A stretch of 64,000 bases of DNA. Source: an uncultured Thermomicrobiaceae bacterium (GTDB taxonomy: Bacteria > Chloroflexota > Chloroflexia > Thermomicrobiales > Thermomicrobiaceae). A program made the translations under genes and the position numbers. The stretch covers positions 1 through 64,000 of the forward strand of contig CALKCJ010000048.1 of the NCBI GenBank assembly GCA_938082375.1. Reading direction: 5' to 3'. Shown here piece after piece: positions 25,725 to 34,146 of the stretch. The notes beneath the pieces were generated by a model. It was not told where the DNA came from. It ran no database searches and saw nothing but the letters and a program-made list of their open reading frames with translations. The first letter of the stretch is position 1. Each line of letters begins with the position of its first letter.

Positions 25725-26456
25725 ATGGAGATTTTGCTCCCGTATCGTAGCGATCCCCGGCTGCTCTTCCAGGTGATTGAGTACGCCAAGGGAAAGGGGA
25801 TCGAACGCACGGCGCTGGAGGCACGTCTCGGTGGCGGTGAGCCTCTGCGGGAGACTCTGAACGCCCTCGAGCAGCTCGGTCTGATTGACCGGGAGGACGG
25901 GGCGGAGATTCGCCTTACCGAAGACGGCCGGAGGCTGGCCTACGCGACCGGCGACGACGAGCGGCGGGCAGAGCTCGCCCGCGCCATCGTTCGCTACCCA
26001 CCTTATGGGGTCGTCCTGGAGCGAGCACTGGCCGAAGGGCTCAGCGTGGTGGACGCGCCCTGGGTGGAGCGGGTCTGGCAGGTCGACATGCGGCTGGGCC
26101 AGCCGCGCAACCGGGTGGAAGAGGCCCGAACCTTCTTCTTCCGGCTGGCCGACGAGGCCGGGCTGGGAGTTTTCCGTCGCGGAGTTCGAGGTCAGGCGTC
26201 GCGACTCGTCCTGGCCCCCGATCTGTCGTCCCGTCTCCAGGCACTCCGGGCTGAAGCCAGCGCTCAGCCGGACGAACGACCAGCAACGAAGCTTGCGCCG
26301 ACGTTAGCAGTGCCTTCTCCGCCCCAGCGCTGGCCTGTCCCCGCTGAGGCCGGCGTCTCGCTCACGGTGACAGTCGACATGAGCCTCTGGGAACTGGAGA
26401 AGATCGAGGCCTTCCTCCGGCTGATCGGTCTGGTGCCGGCGGAACGCCGCGCCTGA
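25725..26456 (+). CDS. Winged-helix protein of unknown role
   Basis: A 243-residue soluble protein. The N-terminal ~65 residues read as a winged helix (ALEARLGGGEPLRETLNALE, then QLGLIDREDGAEIRLTEDGR), close to the DUF5343-like or archaeal-style regulators. Residues 70-175 are helical; the middle is Pro-rich; the end (VSLTVTVDMSLWELEKIEAF) forms a beta-helix unit like the tail of some wHTH/ATP-independent regulators. Start ATG 25725 follows GGAGG. Divergent from the DnaA-domain gene, so it may regulate it or take part in the same replication function. Confidence 0.65.
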   Translation: MEILLPYRSDPRLLFQVIEYAKGKGIERTALEARLGGGEPLRETLNALEQLGLIDREDGAEIRLTEDGRRLAYATGDDERRAELARAIVRYPPYGVVLERALAEGLSVVDAPWVERVWQVDMRLGQPRNRVEEARTFFFRLADEAGLGVFRRGVRGQASRLVLAPDLSSRLQALRAEASAQPDERPATKLAPTLAVPSPPQRWPVPAEAGVSLTVTVDMSLWELEKIEAFLRLIGLVPAERRA

Positions 26457-26606
26457 TCCAGCGGCCGATCGCGGGCGGTGTGGTCTATCCGAGATGGGCC
26501 GCTTTCGGGGCCGGTGCGTCGCTGCCGGCCTGCGCTATCCTTCGCAGCGACGGCGACGGTAGCGCGCTATGGTCGCTTGCGGTCGCGTGAGAGGAGGCGG
26601 GAACCG

Positions 26607-27590
26607 GTGGGCGAAGAGCACGGGAGGAACCTGGTACGGCGGCTGGCCGTGACGAATGCGGTCGGTATGTTTCTCGTGGTCATGCTGGGGGCGACGGTGA
26701 CGACGACCGGCTCCGGGGAGGGCTGCGGGCGTTCCTGGCCGCTCTGTCATGGCCGGTTCATCCCGGAGCTGACGCTGCCGACCGTGATCGAGTACAGCCA
26801 TCGCCTGATCACCGGCGTCGAGGGGGTGCTGATGGCCGGCCTCGCGGTCGGCCTCCTCCGCTACTGGCGCTCGCGGCGTGAGATCCAGATACTCCTGCCG
26901 CTCATGGTGCTGACCCTCGTCGTGCAGTCCGGCCTCGGTGCCTGGGCCGTCCTGGCGCCGCAGTCACCGCTGGTGATGGCGCTGCACTTCGGCATCTCCC
27001 TCACTGCCTTCGCCAGTGTGCTGCTGATGGCAGCCGTGCTCCGCGAGGAGGGTGGCAGCGAGCGGTACCGGTCATTGCCGCTGCCGCCTGGCTTTGCGGC
27101 GCTCGCATGGTGTTCGGTCGGCTTTACCTATCTGGTCGTCTACCTCGGGGCCTATGTTCGCCATACCAATGCCAGCCTGGCCTGCCTCGATTGGCCGCTG
27201 TGCCAGGGCCAGCTCGTCCCCGGGTTCTCTGGGCCGGTCGGGGCCGTCTTCCTGCACCGCCTCGCAGCACTTGCCGGCACGCTGCTGCTGGCGGCTCTGG
27301 CGCTCTACGCGGCTCGCTGGCGTGGGCAGCGGCCAGACCTCTGCTGGGGCAGCCTGGTCGCGCTCGGGCTGGGACTGGCGCAGTCGGCCAGCGGCGCCGT
27401 GCTCGTGCTGAGTCGGCTTGACCTGCTTGTGTCTCTCGCGCACTCGGGCATCGTGGCCCTGCTCTTCGGCACTCTCTGCTACCTCGCCCTCCACACGCTG
27501 CCCCTGCCGGTCTCACTGCCGGCCGCGTCAGAGCAGGCCGAGCGCGAGGTGACCGTGCCGGTGGTGGCCATCAGCGGGTCAGAGCGCTAG
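26607..27590 (+). CDS. ctaA: Heme A synthase
   Basis: A 327-residue, eight-helix membrane protein of the CtaA/COX15 family that oxidises the methyl of heme O to the formyl of heme A for aa3-type oxidases. Both paired-cysteine loops are present (GCGRSWPLC and ACLDWPLC), as are the four heme-ligand histidines (YSHRLITG, LHFGISL, FLHRLAAL, LAHSGIVAL). Start GTG 26607 after GAGGAGG; upstream codons in the same frame are not conserved-looking. The gene stands alone here, without ctaB or oxidase subunits beside it. Confidence 0.92.
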   Translation: MGEEHGRNLVRRLAVTNAVGMFLVVMLGATVTTTGSGEGCGRSWPLCHGRFIPELTLPTVIEYSHRLITGVEGVLMAGLAVGLLRYWRSRREIQILLPLMVLTLVVQSGLGAWAVLAPQSPLVMALHFGISLTAFASVLLMAAVLREEGGSERYRSLPLPPGFAALAWCSVGFTYLVVYLGAYVRHTNASLACLDWPLCQGQLVPGFSGPVGAVFLHRLAALAGTLLLAALALYAARWRGQRPDLCWGSLVALGLGLAQSASGAVLVLSRLDLLVSLAHSGIVALLFGTLCYLALHTLPLPVSLPAASEQAEREVTVPVVAISGSER

Positions 27591-27709
27591 CGGGTCTGGT
27601 GCCATCCCCGCTGCCGCAGCGCTCGCCGCTTGGTAGACTCGCAGCGACGTGAGCGAGCAAGAGGTGTGCACGGGCACCGCCGGGTTCTTGCCGCGGTGGA
27701 AGGTGCGAG

Positions 27710-28657
27710 GTGAGTTCGGATCGATTGCCGAACATCGTCATTCGCGCTTATGGCCAGTACTACGACGTTCTGACGCCCGCGGGCGTGCTCCGCTGTGTTG
27801 TGCGGGGCAGCCTGAAGCGGGCGCGGCGCAAGACCGACATCGTCGCGGTCGGCGATCGGGTCGAGGTGCGCCAGGTGGCTCCCGGAGAAGGCGTCATCGA
27901 GGCGGTAGCGCCGCGGACGCGGGCGCTTGCGCGACGTGCCCGCGGCACGGAGGACACCGAGCAGGTCATCGTCGCTAACCCGGATCAGCTCGTGGCGGTG
28001 TTCGCGGTCACCCAGCCAGAGCCGAGCCTGCCGATGCTCGACCGCTTCCTCGTGATCGCCGGGGCGCAGGAGATCCCGGCCATTGTCTGCGTCAACAAGA
28101 TCGACCTCGATGCCGACGGCAGCAAACGCCGTCTCTTCGACCCGTACCGGAGGGCTGGGTACCCTGTCGTGGAAACGAGCGCACTCACCAGTGCTGGACT
28201 GGAGGAGCTGTGGTCGTGTCTTGCCGGCAAGCTCTCGGCGCTCGCCGGCCCGTCCGGGGTAGGCAAGTCCAGCCTGGTGAAGGCCTTCCGGCCGGATCTG
28301 GACATCCGGATCGGCGAGCTCAGCGAGGCCACCGGGCGTGGTCGTCATACGACGACGGTGACCTCGTTGATCCAGCTCGACGAGCAGACCTTCATCGCCG
28401 ATACTCCTGGCATCGGCACGCTCGGCCTCTGGGGCGTCGAGGCCGACGAACTGGATCGCTGCTTCCCCGAGTTCCGTCCCTATCTCGGCGCATGCTACTA
28501 TGCCAACTGCCGGCACCTGGCGGAGCCCGGCTGCGCTGTGCGGGCGGCCGTCGAGGCGGGCGAGGTCGACACTGGCCGCTACGCAAGCTACCGGACACTC
28601 TTCGAGCAACTCCTCGAGGAAGAGCGTGCCGAAGGGTGGCGTCGCTTGCGCCGGTGA
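27710..28657 (+). CDS. rsgA: Ribosome small subunit-dependent GTPase RsgA
   Basis: A 315-residue circularly permuted GTPase that helps mature the 30S subunit. An N-terminal OB fold (YYDVLTPAGVLRCVVRG) is followed by G4 (VCVNKIDLD), G1 (GPSGVGKSSLVKA), switch elements (GRGRHTTTV) and G3 (DTPGI), and a C-terminal zinc knuckle (C-x4-C-x-H-x6-C: CYYANCRHLAEPGC). All match the family and order. Start GTG 27710 is used. The next gene follows at 24 bases. Confidence 0.93.
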   Translation: MSSDRLPNIVIRAYGQYYDVLTPAGVLRCVVRGSLKRARRKTDIVAVGDRVEVRQVAPGEGVIEAVAPRTRALARRARGTEDTEQVIVANPDQLVAVFAVTQPEPSLPMLDRFLVIAGAQEIPAIVCVNKIDLDADGSKRRLFDPYRRAGYPVVETSALTSAGLEELWSCLAGKLSALAGPSGVGKSSLVKAFRPDLDIRIGELSEATGRGRHTTTVTSLIQLDEQTFIADTPGIGTLGLWGVEADELDRCFPEFRPYLGACYYANCRHLAEPGCAVRAAVEAGEVDTGRYASYRTLFEQLLEEERAEGWRRLRR

Positions 28658-28681
28658 GAGCGGGACAAGAGGAGGACAGGG

Positions 28682-29161
28682 ATGGCTCAGGGGATCGAGG
28701 TGCTGCGCGACGGTCTCCGGCAGACGCTGCGCGAGCAGCACCAGGTGATGCGCGAGTTAATCCAGGGTGTGGACACCGAGGCACTGAACTGGTCGCCCGG
28801 GCCGGAGATGAACTCGCTTGCCGTGCTATACGCACACCTGCTCGATGCCGAGCGCTTCCTGCTAGCGGTGGCGCTCGGCGAGACGATCCAGCGCGACCGG
28901 GCAGCCGCCTTCCGCTATCAGGCCCCGGACACCGCGATGCTGCTCCAGTTGATCGACTCGGTGGAGGCCGAGTCGCTGGCCCGGGTCGATCGCCTGACTG
29001 AGGAGGATTTGGCGACGGTGCGCACGCCCGCCGGCGACCGGCTGAACCGGCGGTTCCCAGGCATTTGGTGGGTGCTGCACGCGATCGAGCACAACCGGGA
29101 GCACATCGGCCAGGCGATGCTCACGCGCCAGCTCTACGAGCAGCGCAGCGCTCGCGTCTGA
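28682..29161 (+). CDS. DinB-family protein
   Basis: A 159-residue four-helix-bundle protein of the DinB/YfiT group, many of which are thiol-dependent metalloenzymes. Three histidines positioned for metal binding are visible: YAHLLDAE, VLHAIEHNREHIGQ. The ATG follows AGGACAGGG. Close to rsgA but unlikely to share function. Confidence 0.82.
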   Translation: MAQGIEVLRDGLRQTLREQHQVMRELIQGVDTEALNWSPGPEMNSLAVLYAHLLDAERFLLAVALGETIQRDRAAAFRYQAPDTAMLLQLIDSVEAESLARVDRLTEEDLATVRTPAGDRLNRRFPGIWWVLHAIEHNREHIGQAMLTRQLYEQRSARV

Positions 29162-29283
29162 CGCTGGTACTGGTAGCGCGACGCTGCCAGCGCACGCTCA
29201 CTGGTGGTCGAGAGAGCAAGCCAGGCCGCGCTGGCAGCGTCGGCAAGCTACCCTGATCTGTTCCGTGGGAGGGAGGCCAGGTC

Positions 29284-29978
29284 ATGAGCACGCCTGGGCT
29301 CCGAACGGTTCGGACGCACGTGCTCGAGATCGCCTACAAGGAGGCCGGATCGCCCGGTGGTGAGCCTGTCCTGTTGCTCCACGGCTGGCCCGACAGCGTG
29401 CGGATCCGGGACGCAGTCGTCCACGCGCTCACCAGAGAGGGCTACCGCTGCTTGGCTCCATATCTCAGAGGGTTCGGACCGACGCGCTTCATCGCCTCCT
29501 CGACGCCTCGCAGTGGCCAGGCGACGGCCTTGGCACAGGATGCTAAGGACTTCGCCGATGCGCTGGGCCTCGATCGATTCATCCTGATGGGACACGATTG
29601 GGGTGGCTTCGCGGCCTACCTCGTTGCCGCGAGCTGGCCGGAGCGAGTGAAGCGCCTCGTCGTGCTCTCCGTGGGATACGGATCAACAACCGCGAACAGA
29701 CGATCGCGTTGCCGTAAGCGAGGGCATTCTGGTACCAGTGGTTCTTCCACACGTGCCAGGGGGAGCAGCGCCTCGAGCGAGATCGCCGTGAGCCTCCTCC
29801 GATTCGTGTGCCGACGCGTGCCCTCCACGGCGTCGATGATGCCTGCATCTTGTCAGCGACGACGGTGGGGAAGGAGAGCTACTTGACGGGTGGGTATGCT
29901 CGGCAGCTCCTGCCGGGCGTGGGACACTTCCCTCAGCGGGAGCAGCCGGAGGCGGTGATCGCGGCGATCGCGCAGTGA
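29284..29978 (+). pseudogene. Alpha/beta hydrolase (epoxide hydrolase-like), frameshifted and deleted
   Basis: The first 135 codons encode a normal epoxide-hydrolase-type start: oxyanion region LLLHGWPDS and nucleophile elbow MGHDWGGFAA. After VVLSVGYG (about 29685) the frame shifts; the conserved cap-domain segment continues in another frame as FWYQWFFHTCQGEQRLERDR, preceded by an in-frame stop. The last part (VGKESYLTGGYARQLLPGVG and HFPQREQPEAV, which carries the catalytic-histidine region GHFPQ) is again readable to the stop at 29976-29978, but about 80 residues of the cap are missing. So this is an inactive remnant. The GTP-independent ATG at 29284 has GGGAGG before it. Confidence 0.8.
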
Positions 29979-30014
29979 GATCACCGCTGGCGTGAGGCTG
30001 CGGAGGCTGAAGCC

Positions 30015-30185
30015 ATGGTCGAGCCTGGGCTTGACCGGCCGCGAGGTGGCGATCCGGCGGGGCCGCCGGAGGGGCCGAGTACCGGTGGCCCGCTCTGGCT
30101 GCCGGCGCTGCTCGGCGTGCTGATGACCGTGCTCATGGTCGCGCTCCTCTTCGGCCTGGCCTTCCTGAAGGCAGGTCTCTTCTAG
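30015..30185 (+). CDS. Small single-pass membrane protein (56 residues)
   Basis: ATG 30015 with GCGGAGG nine bases upstream. The first 26 residues are polar and Pro/Gly-rich; the remainder is one membrane helix (LPALLGVLMTVLMVALLFGL) ending KAGLF. The layout resembles small subunits associated with cytochrome oxidases, and ctaA lies 2.5 kb upstream, but that link is only suggestive. Confidence 0.55.
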   Translation: MVEPGLDRPRGGDPAGPPEGPSTGGPLWLPALLGVLMTVLMVALLFGLAFLKAGLF

Positions 30186-30543
30186 GCTCCTGCTCGAAGC
30201 TCTGCGAACTGCCTGTCCCTGCGGAGGCCGGCGCCCTGGAGCGATCAACGCTCTTACAGCCCTCACCCTGGGCCCTCTCACTCGTCGCTGCAGCGGGCTA
30301 CCGAGCGGGCGCTGCTCGTTGGGGGTAGCGTGCCTTGCTTCCTACTCCGGCGAGCCAAGTCCGAGCTGCGTGTCAGTGAGCAGCGGAGTCTGTCATATGA
30401 CTGTCGCAATTCGCGTCACTGTCATATTGATGTCGTGATCTCAAAGAGCGATTCTCGGCGACACGCTCGGCCGAGTGCGTCGCGGCTTGGAGCAGGTCGC
30501 GGCCGGGCCGTCGCGCTCGCTGCCCATGCGGCGTGCTGAGGGC
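30186..30543. other. Gap with repeated motif, no gene
   Basis: No reading frame is supported. A 9-base motif CTGTCATAT occurs twice as direct repeats (30390-30398 and 30419-30427, 29 bases apart), flanking TCGCAATTCGCG. It may be a binding-site pair for an unknown regulator, or chance. Confidence 0.4.
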
Positions 30544-30572
30544 TTGACAGCCATCGCCGCCACCGCGATAAT
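30544..30572 (+). promoter_or_regulatory. Near-consensus sigma-70 promoter of the glycerol-type operon
   Basis: TTGACA (30544-30549), exactly 17 bases, GATAAT (30567-30572). The -10 box touches the palindromic operator that follows, so bound repressor should block polymerase. Confidence 0.75.
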
Positions 30573-30591
30573 GGTCTAGACATCTAGACCA
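30572..30591. promoter_or_regulatory. GntR operator: 9-2-9 perfect palindrome
   Basis: TGGTCTAGA, CA, TCTAGACCA. The GTCTAGAC core is the motif known for HutC/NagR/DasR-subfamily GntR regulators, here as two overlapping copies. It overlaps the transcription start and lies 14 bases before the GntR gene, as expected for autoregulation of the whole operon. Confidence 0.75.
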
Positions 30592-30604
30592 AAGCAAGCA
30601 GCGA

Positions 30605-31333
30605 GTGGAGCAGGGAGTGACGGTTCCCCTCTATATCCAGATCCGGGAGGCGCTAGCCGAACGTATCCAGTCGGGCGAATGGCCGCCGGGCACGCGTATC
30701 CCGGCCGAGCGCGAGCTAGTCGCCGAGTTCGGTGCCAGCCGCGGCACCATCCGGCAGGCCATCAGCGACCTTGTCAGTAAGGGACTCCTCTGGCGGGTGC
30801 AGGGCAGTGGTACGTACGTGGCCGACCCCAAGGTCGATGTCCCGGCGCACCTGTTGCTCAGCTTCACCGAGACCATGCGCCGCCACGGGCTCGAACCCGG
30901 CGCTCAGGTGCTCTCCGTCGAGACCATCCCGGCCAGCCGCAAGCTGTGTCAGCTCCTCAACCTCTCGCTGGGTGATCAGGTGTACCGCATCGTCCGGCTG
31001 CGCACCGGCAACAACCAGCCGGTGGCACTCGAGTACTCGCACTTCCCGGTGAAGCTCTGCCCTGGCCTCGATCGCTTTGATCTTCAGCGCCGCTCGATCT
31101 ACCGGATCCTCGATGAGGAGTACGGCTTGGCGCTGGTCCGCGCCGAGCAGACATTGGAGCCGACGCTGGCCCGCCGCTTCGAGGCTGAGGTGCTCGGCGT
31201 GTCGGAAGGAACGCCGCTGATGCTGTGGGAGCGGTTGGCCTTCACCTCCACCGGGCTGCCGGTGGAGTACGCCAAGGATCTTTACCGCGGTGATCGTGTC
31301 CGCTTCCGGGTCATGCTTCACCTGCCGGGGTGA
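30605..31333 (+). CDS. GntR-family regulator (HutC/UTRA subfamily)
   Basis: A 242-residue transcription factor with an N-terminal winged helix (RIPAERELVAEFGASRGTIR) and a UTRA ligand-binding domain from about residue 85. First gene of the operon that extends to glycerol kinase. The start is GTG 30605. The effector is unknown; the operator closely resembles that of regulators that sense phosphorylated sugars or polyols, which fits a kinase-containing operon. Confidence 0.9.
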   Translation: MEQGVTVPLYIQIREALAERIQSGEWPPGTRIPAERELVAEFGASRGTIRQAISDLVSKGLLWRVQGSGTYVADPKVDVPAHLLLSFTETMRRHGLEPGAQVLSVETIPASRKLCQLLNLSLGDQVYRIVRLRTGNNQPVALEYSHFPVKLCPGLDRFDLQRRSIYRILDEEYGLALVRAEQTLEPTLARRFEAEVLGVSEGTPLMLWERLAFTSTGLPVEYAKDLYRGDRVRFRVMLHLPG

Positions 31334-31337
31334 TGCC

Positions 31338-32819
31338 GTGGGGGGGATGCCTGAAGCGTACGACTACGACTACCTGATCGTCGGTGCGGGTGTCATCGGC
31401 TGCGCCATTGCCCGCGAGCTAGTTCGCTCCCCGGTGCGCGTCGGGGTGGTGGAGCAAGGCTGGGATGTCGCCGAGGGGGCCAGCAAGGCCAACAGCAGCA
31501 TCCTGCACACTGGCTTCGATGCCAAGCCGGGGACGCGGGAAGCCAGGCTGGTCGCCGAGGGCTGGTGGCTCTGGCAGCGGGAAGCGCCACAACTCGGCGT
31601 CCCGATCCTTCGCACTGGCGCCGTGATGCTTGCGCTCGACGACGAGCAGGCCCAGGAACTCGAGCGCTGGCGGCGCAACGCCACCGAGAACGGCGTGACT
31701 GACGTCGAGCTGCTCACGCGCGACCGGGTGCTCGCTCTCGCCCCGGCCGCCAACCCCGCGGTCGTCAGCGGACTCCTCGTGCCGCGTGAGAGCGTGACCT
31801 GCACCTTTACTGCCACCGTTGCGCTGGCCGAGCAGGCGGCCGTCAATGGGGCGGCCTTCCACTTCGGCCGTCGGGTGACCGGCATCGAGCGCAGCCCAGA
31901 CGGCTTCTACCGGGTGCTGACGGATCGCGGCCCGTTCACGGCGCGCTGGCTGATCGACGCCGCTGGGCTGTGGGCGGACGAGATCGCCCGCTGGGCTGGC
32001 GCTGACGGCCTGGTCATCACCCCGCGCAAAGGTGAATTCCTGGTGCTGGACAAATCGGCCCGCGCGAAGGTGCCACGTATCCACCTGCCCGTTCCCACAC
32101 CGATCTCCAAAGGCATCCTGGTGGCGCCGACCGCGAACGGTAACGTGCTGCTCGGCCCGACCGCCGAGGATATCGACGACAAGCGAGACCTGTCCGTAAC
32201 GGCGAGTGGGCTCCAGCGCGCCCGCGAGGGAGCGCTGCGGCTGGCCCCGGCGCTCGCCGACGAGCCGGTGATCGCCACCTACGCTGGCCTGCGGCCGGCC
32301 AGCCCGGTTGGCGACTACGTGATCGAGATCCATGCCCACGACCGGCTCGTCCTGGCCGCCGGTATCCGCTCGACCGGCCTCTCATCGGCTCTGGCTGTGG
32401 CGCGGGAGGTAGTGCGTGGCCTACTGGAGGCCGGCGAGCCGCTGGCGAGCAGCGAGTCGCCGCTCCGGCCTCGCCCGCGTCGGAGCTGGGCGCCGGGCCA
32501 GCCGCGCCCGTGTACTCGGCCTGAGCTCGTGGCTGCCGATCCTTCGTATGGCCGCGTGCTGTGCCTGTGTGAACTGGTCAGTGAGGGGGAGATCCGGGAA
32601 GCCCTCCGCGCGCCGATCCCGGCGACCACGCTCGACGCGATTAAGAAGCGAACCTGGGCCACGGCCGGCCGCTGCCAGGGCTTCTACTGCACGGCCGCCG
32701 TCCTCCAGTTCGTGAGCCGGGAGCTGCGGGTGCCGCTCAGCGGGCTGACCAAGTCCGGGCCGGGGAGCCCGGTCGTCGGGCCACCGGTCGAGTCGCGGGG
32801 GAGGCGCAGCCATGGCTGA
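31338..32819 (+). CDS. GlpA-like FAD oxidoreductase with BFD-type [2Fe-2S] domain
   Basis: A 493-residue flavoprotein. The DAO-fold N-terminus binds FAD (LIVGAGVIGCAIARELV) and continues to about residue 370 (TYAGLRPASPVGDYVIE). A BFD-like [2Fe-2S] domain lies at the C-terminus with C-x-C then C-x4-C (VLCLCELVSEGE, GRCQGFYC). This architecture is that of anaerobic glycerol-3-phosphate dehydrogenase subunit A and related opine and hydroxy-acid oxidases. With glycerol kinase in the same operon, G3P oxidation to dihydroxyacetone phosphate is the best guess. The start may be GTG 31338 or ATG 31347. It overlaps the next gene by eight bases. Confidence 0.85.
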   Translation: MGGMPEAYDYDYLIVGAGVIGCAIARELVRSPVRVGVVEQGWDVAEGASKANSSILHTGFDAKPGTREARLVAEGWWLWQREAPQLGVPILRTGAVMLALDDEQAQELERWRRNATENGVTDVELLTRDRVLALAPAANPAVVSGLLVPRESVTCTFTATVALAEQAAVNGAAFHFGRRVTGIERSPDGFYRVLTDRGPFTARWLIDAAGLWADEIARWAGADGLVITPRKGEFLVLDKSARAKVPRIHLPVPTPISKGILVAPTANGNVLLGPTAEDIDDKRDLSVTASGLQRAREGALRLAPALADEPVIATYAGLRPASPVGDYVIEIHAHDRLVLAAGIRSTGLSSALAVAREVVRGLLEAGEPLASSESPLRPRPRRSWAPGQPRPCTRPELVAADPSYGRVLCLCELVSEGEIREALRAPIPATTLDAIKKRTWATAGRCQGFYCTAAVLQFVSRELRVPLSGLTKSGPGSPVVGPPVESRGRRSHG

Positions 32820-34092
32820 GCGGTCGTCGATCCCCGAGCGGCAGGTGGACGTGCTGGTTGTCGGCGCTGGGCCGGCCGGGCTCGGCGTAGCGGCGAGGCT
32901 GGCCAAGCTGGGTGTCGCGCCGCTGGTGCTCGACCGCGAGCCGGTGCCGGGCGGACTGCCGGCGCAGTGCGAGCACCCCGGCTTTGGCCTCTGGGTCTTC
33001 CGGCGGCTGATGCCTGGTCAGGAGTTCGCGGCCCGGCTCGTGGAGCGCGCCGTCCGAGCCGGGGTGCGCCTCGAGACGGACGTCACCGTCCTGGAGGTCA
33101 CACCAGATCGGACGGCGCTCGCTGTCAGCCCTTCCGGGATCGTGCGCTATCGAGCCCAGGCGCTGGTGCTGGCGACCGGCTGCCGGGAACGGCCGCGAAG
33201 TACCCGGCTGATACCTGGCGCCCGGCCGGCGGGCGTCTTCAATACCGGCGTAGTGCAGCGCTTGCACACCTTCCTCGGGCTACTACCTGGTCGGGAGGTC
33301 GTGGTCGTCGGCTCCGACGACATCAGCCTGGTAGCTGCCCGCACGCTGGCGCAGGCTGGCTGCCGCATCGCCGCGGTCGTCGAGGAACGGCCATACCGGC
33401 AGGGCTACCTGGTCAACGAATGGTGGTCGTTGCGCAGCCAGCGCATCCCGCTGCGGCTGGGGCATCGGGTGCTGCGCATTCTGGGCGACGGGCGGGTACG
33501 CGGAGTGGAGGTGGCGCTATGTGACGCGACGGGGACACCGGTAGCGAACCCATACGAGATCCCATGCGACACGGTCATCTTCTCGGGCGAGTTCGTCCCG
33601 GAGGCGACGCTGGTCGCTCAGGCTGGCATCCCGGCCGACCCGCGGACGGGGGGTGGGCCGCTGGTCGACCAGGAGTTCCAGACGGAGCTGGCCGGCATCT
33701 TCGCCTGTGGCAACCTGGTGCACGCAGCCGATCCCGCCGACTACGCGCTCATGGACGGCGAGCGCGCGGCGCTGGGCGTCTGGCGCTACCTAATGTCTCC
33801 GCCGTCCGGCGGGGAGCTGGTGCAGCCTGTTCTGCCTGGCCCGCAGGTGCAGGCCGTCGTGCCGCAGCGGCTGCGCTGGGCTGGCGAGCGGCTCGATCCG
33901 GTGAGGCTGGCGGTGCGGGTCGAGCCAGCGCTGCGCGCCGTTCGGCTGCGCGCCGTCGTCGCGGGCCAGCCCTGGGGCTGGTCGCTGGCGCCAGCGGCCA
34001 AGCCACACCGCAGCGTCTACCTGTGGCTGCGCCCGGCGCGCCCGAGAGACGCGCCGATCGTCGTCGAGGCTCGGGGATGGCCGATCGTGTAG
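32812..34092 (+). CDS. HcnB/GlpB-like pyridine-nucleotide oxidoreductase
   Basis: A 426-residue FAD protein partnered with the preceding gene (8-base overlap). The FAD site VVGAGPAGLGVAARLAKLG is intact. The second Rossmann motif is degenerate (VVVVGSDDISLVAARTLAQ instead of GxGxxG), so NAD(P)H binding may be lost or altered. The C-terminus past about residue 330 is an unusual beta-rich extension (VRLRAVVAGQPWGWSLAPAA) not found in plain family members; the usual separate DUF1667 cysteine protein is absent from the operon. It probably forms a complex with the GlpA-like subunit and passes electrons to the quinone pool. Confidence 0.78.
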   Translation: MAERSSIPERQVDVLVVGAGPAGLGVAARLAKLGVAPLVLDREPVPGGLPAQCEHPGFGLWVFRRLMPGQEFAARLVERAVRAGVRLETDVTVLEVTPDRTALAVSPSGIVRYRAQALVLATGCRERPRSTRLIPGARPAGVFNTGVVQRLHTFLGLLPGREVVVVGSDDISLVAARTLAQAGCRIAAVVEERPYRQGYLVNEWWSLRSQRIPLRLGHRVLRILGDGRVRGVEVALCDATGTPVANPYEIPCDTVIFSGEFVPEATLVAQAGIPADPRTGGGPLVDQEFQTELAGIFACGNLVHAADPADYALMDGERAALGVWRYLMSPPSGGELVQPVLPGPQVQAVVPQRLRWAGERLDPVRLAVRVEPALRAVRLRAVVAGQPWGWSLAPAAKPHRSVYLWLRPARPRDAPIVVEARGWPIV

Positions 34093-34146
34093 GAGGGGAT
34101 GACGTCTAACCGCGTAGCGACGGCGCGAGTGGGGGGAGGAAAGACG

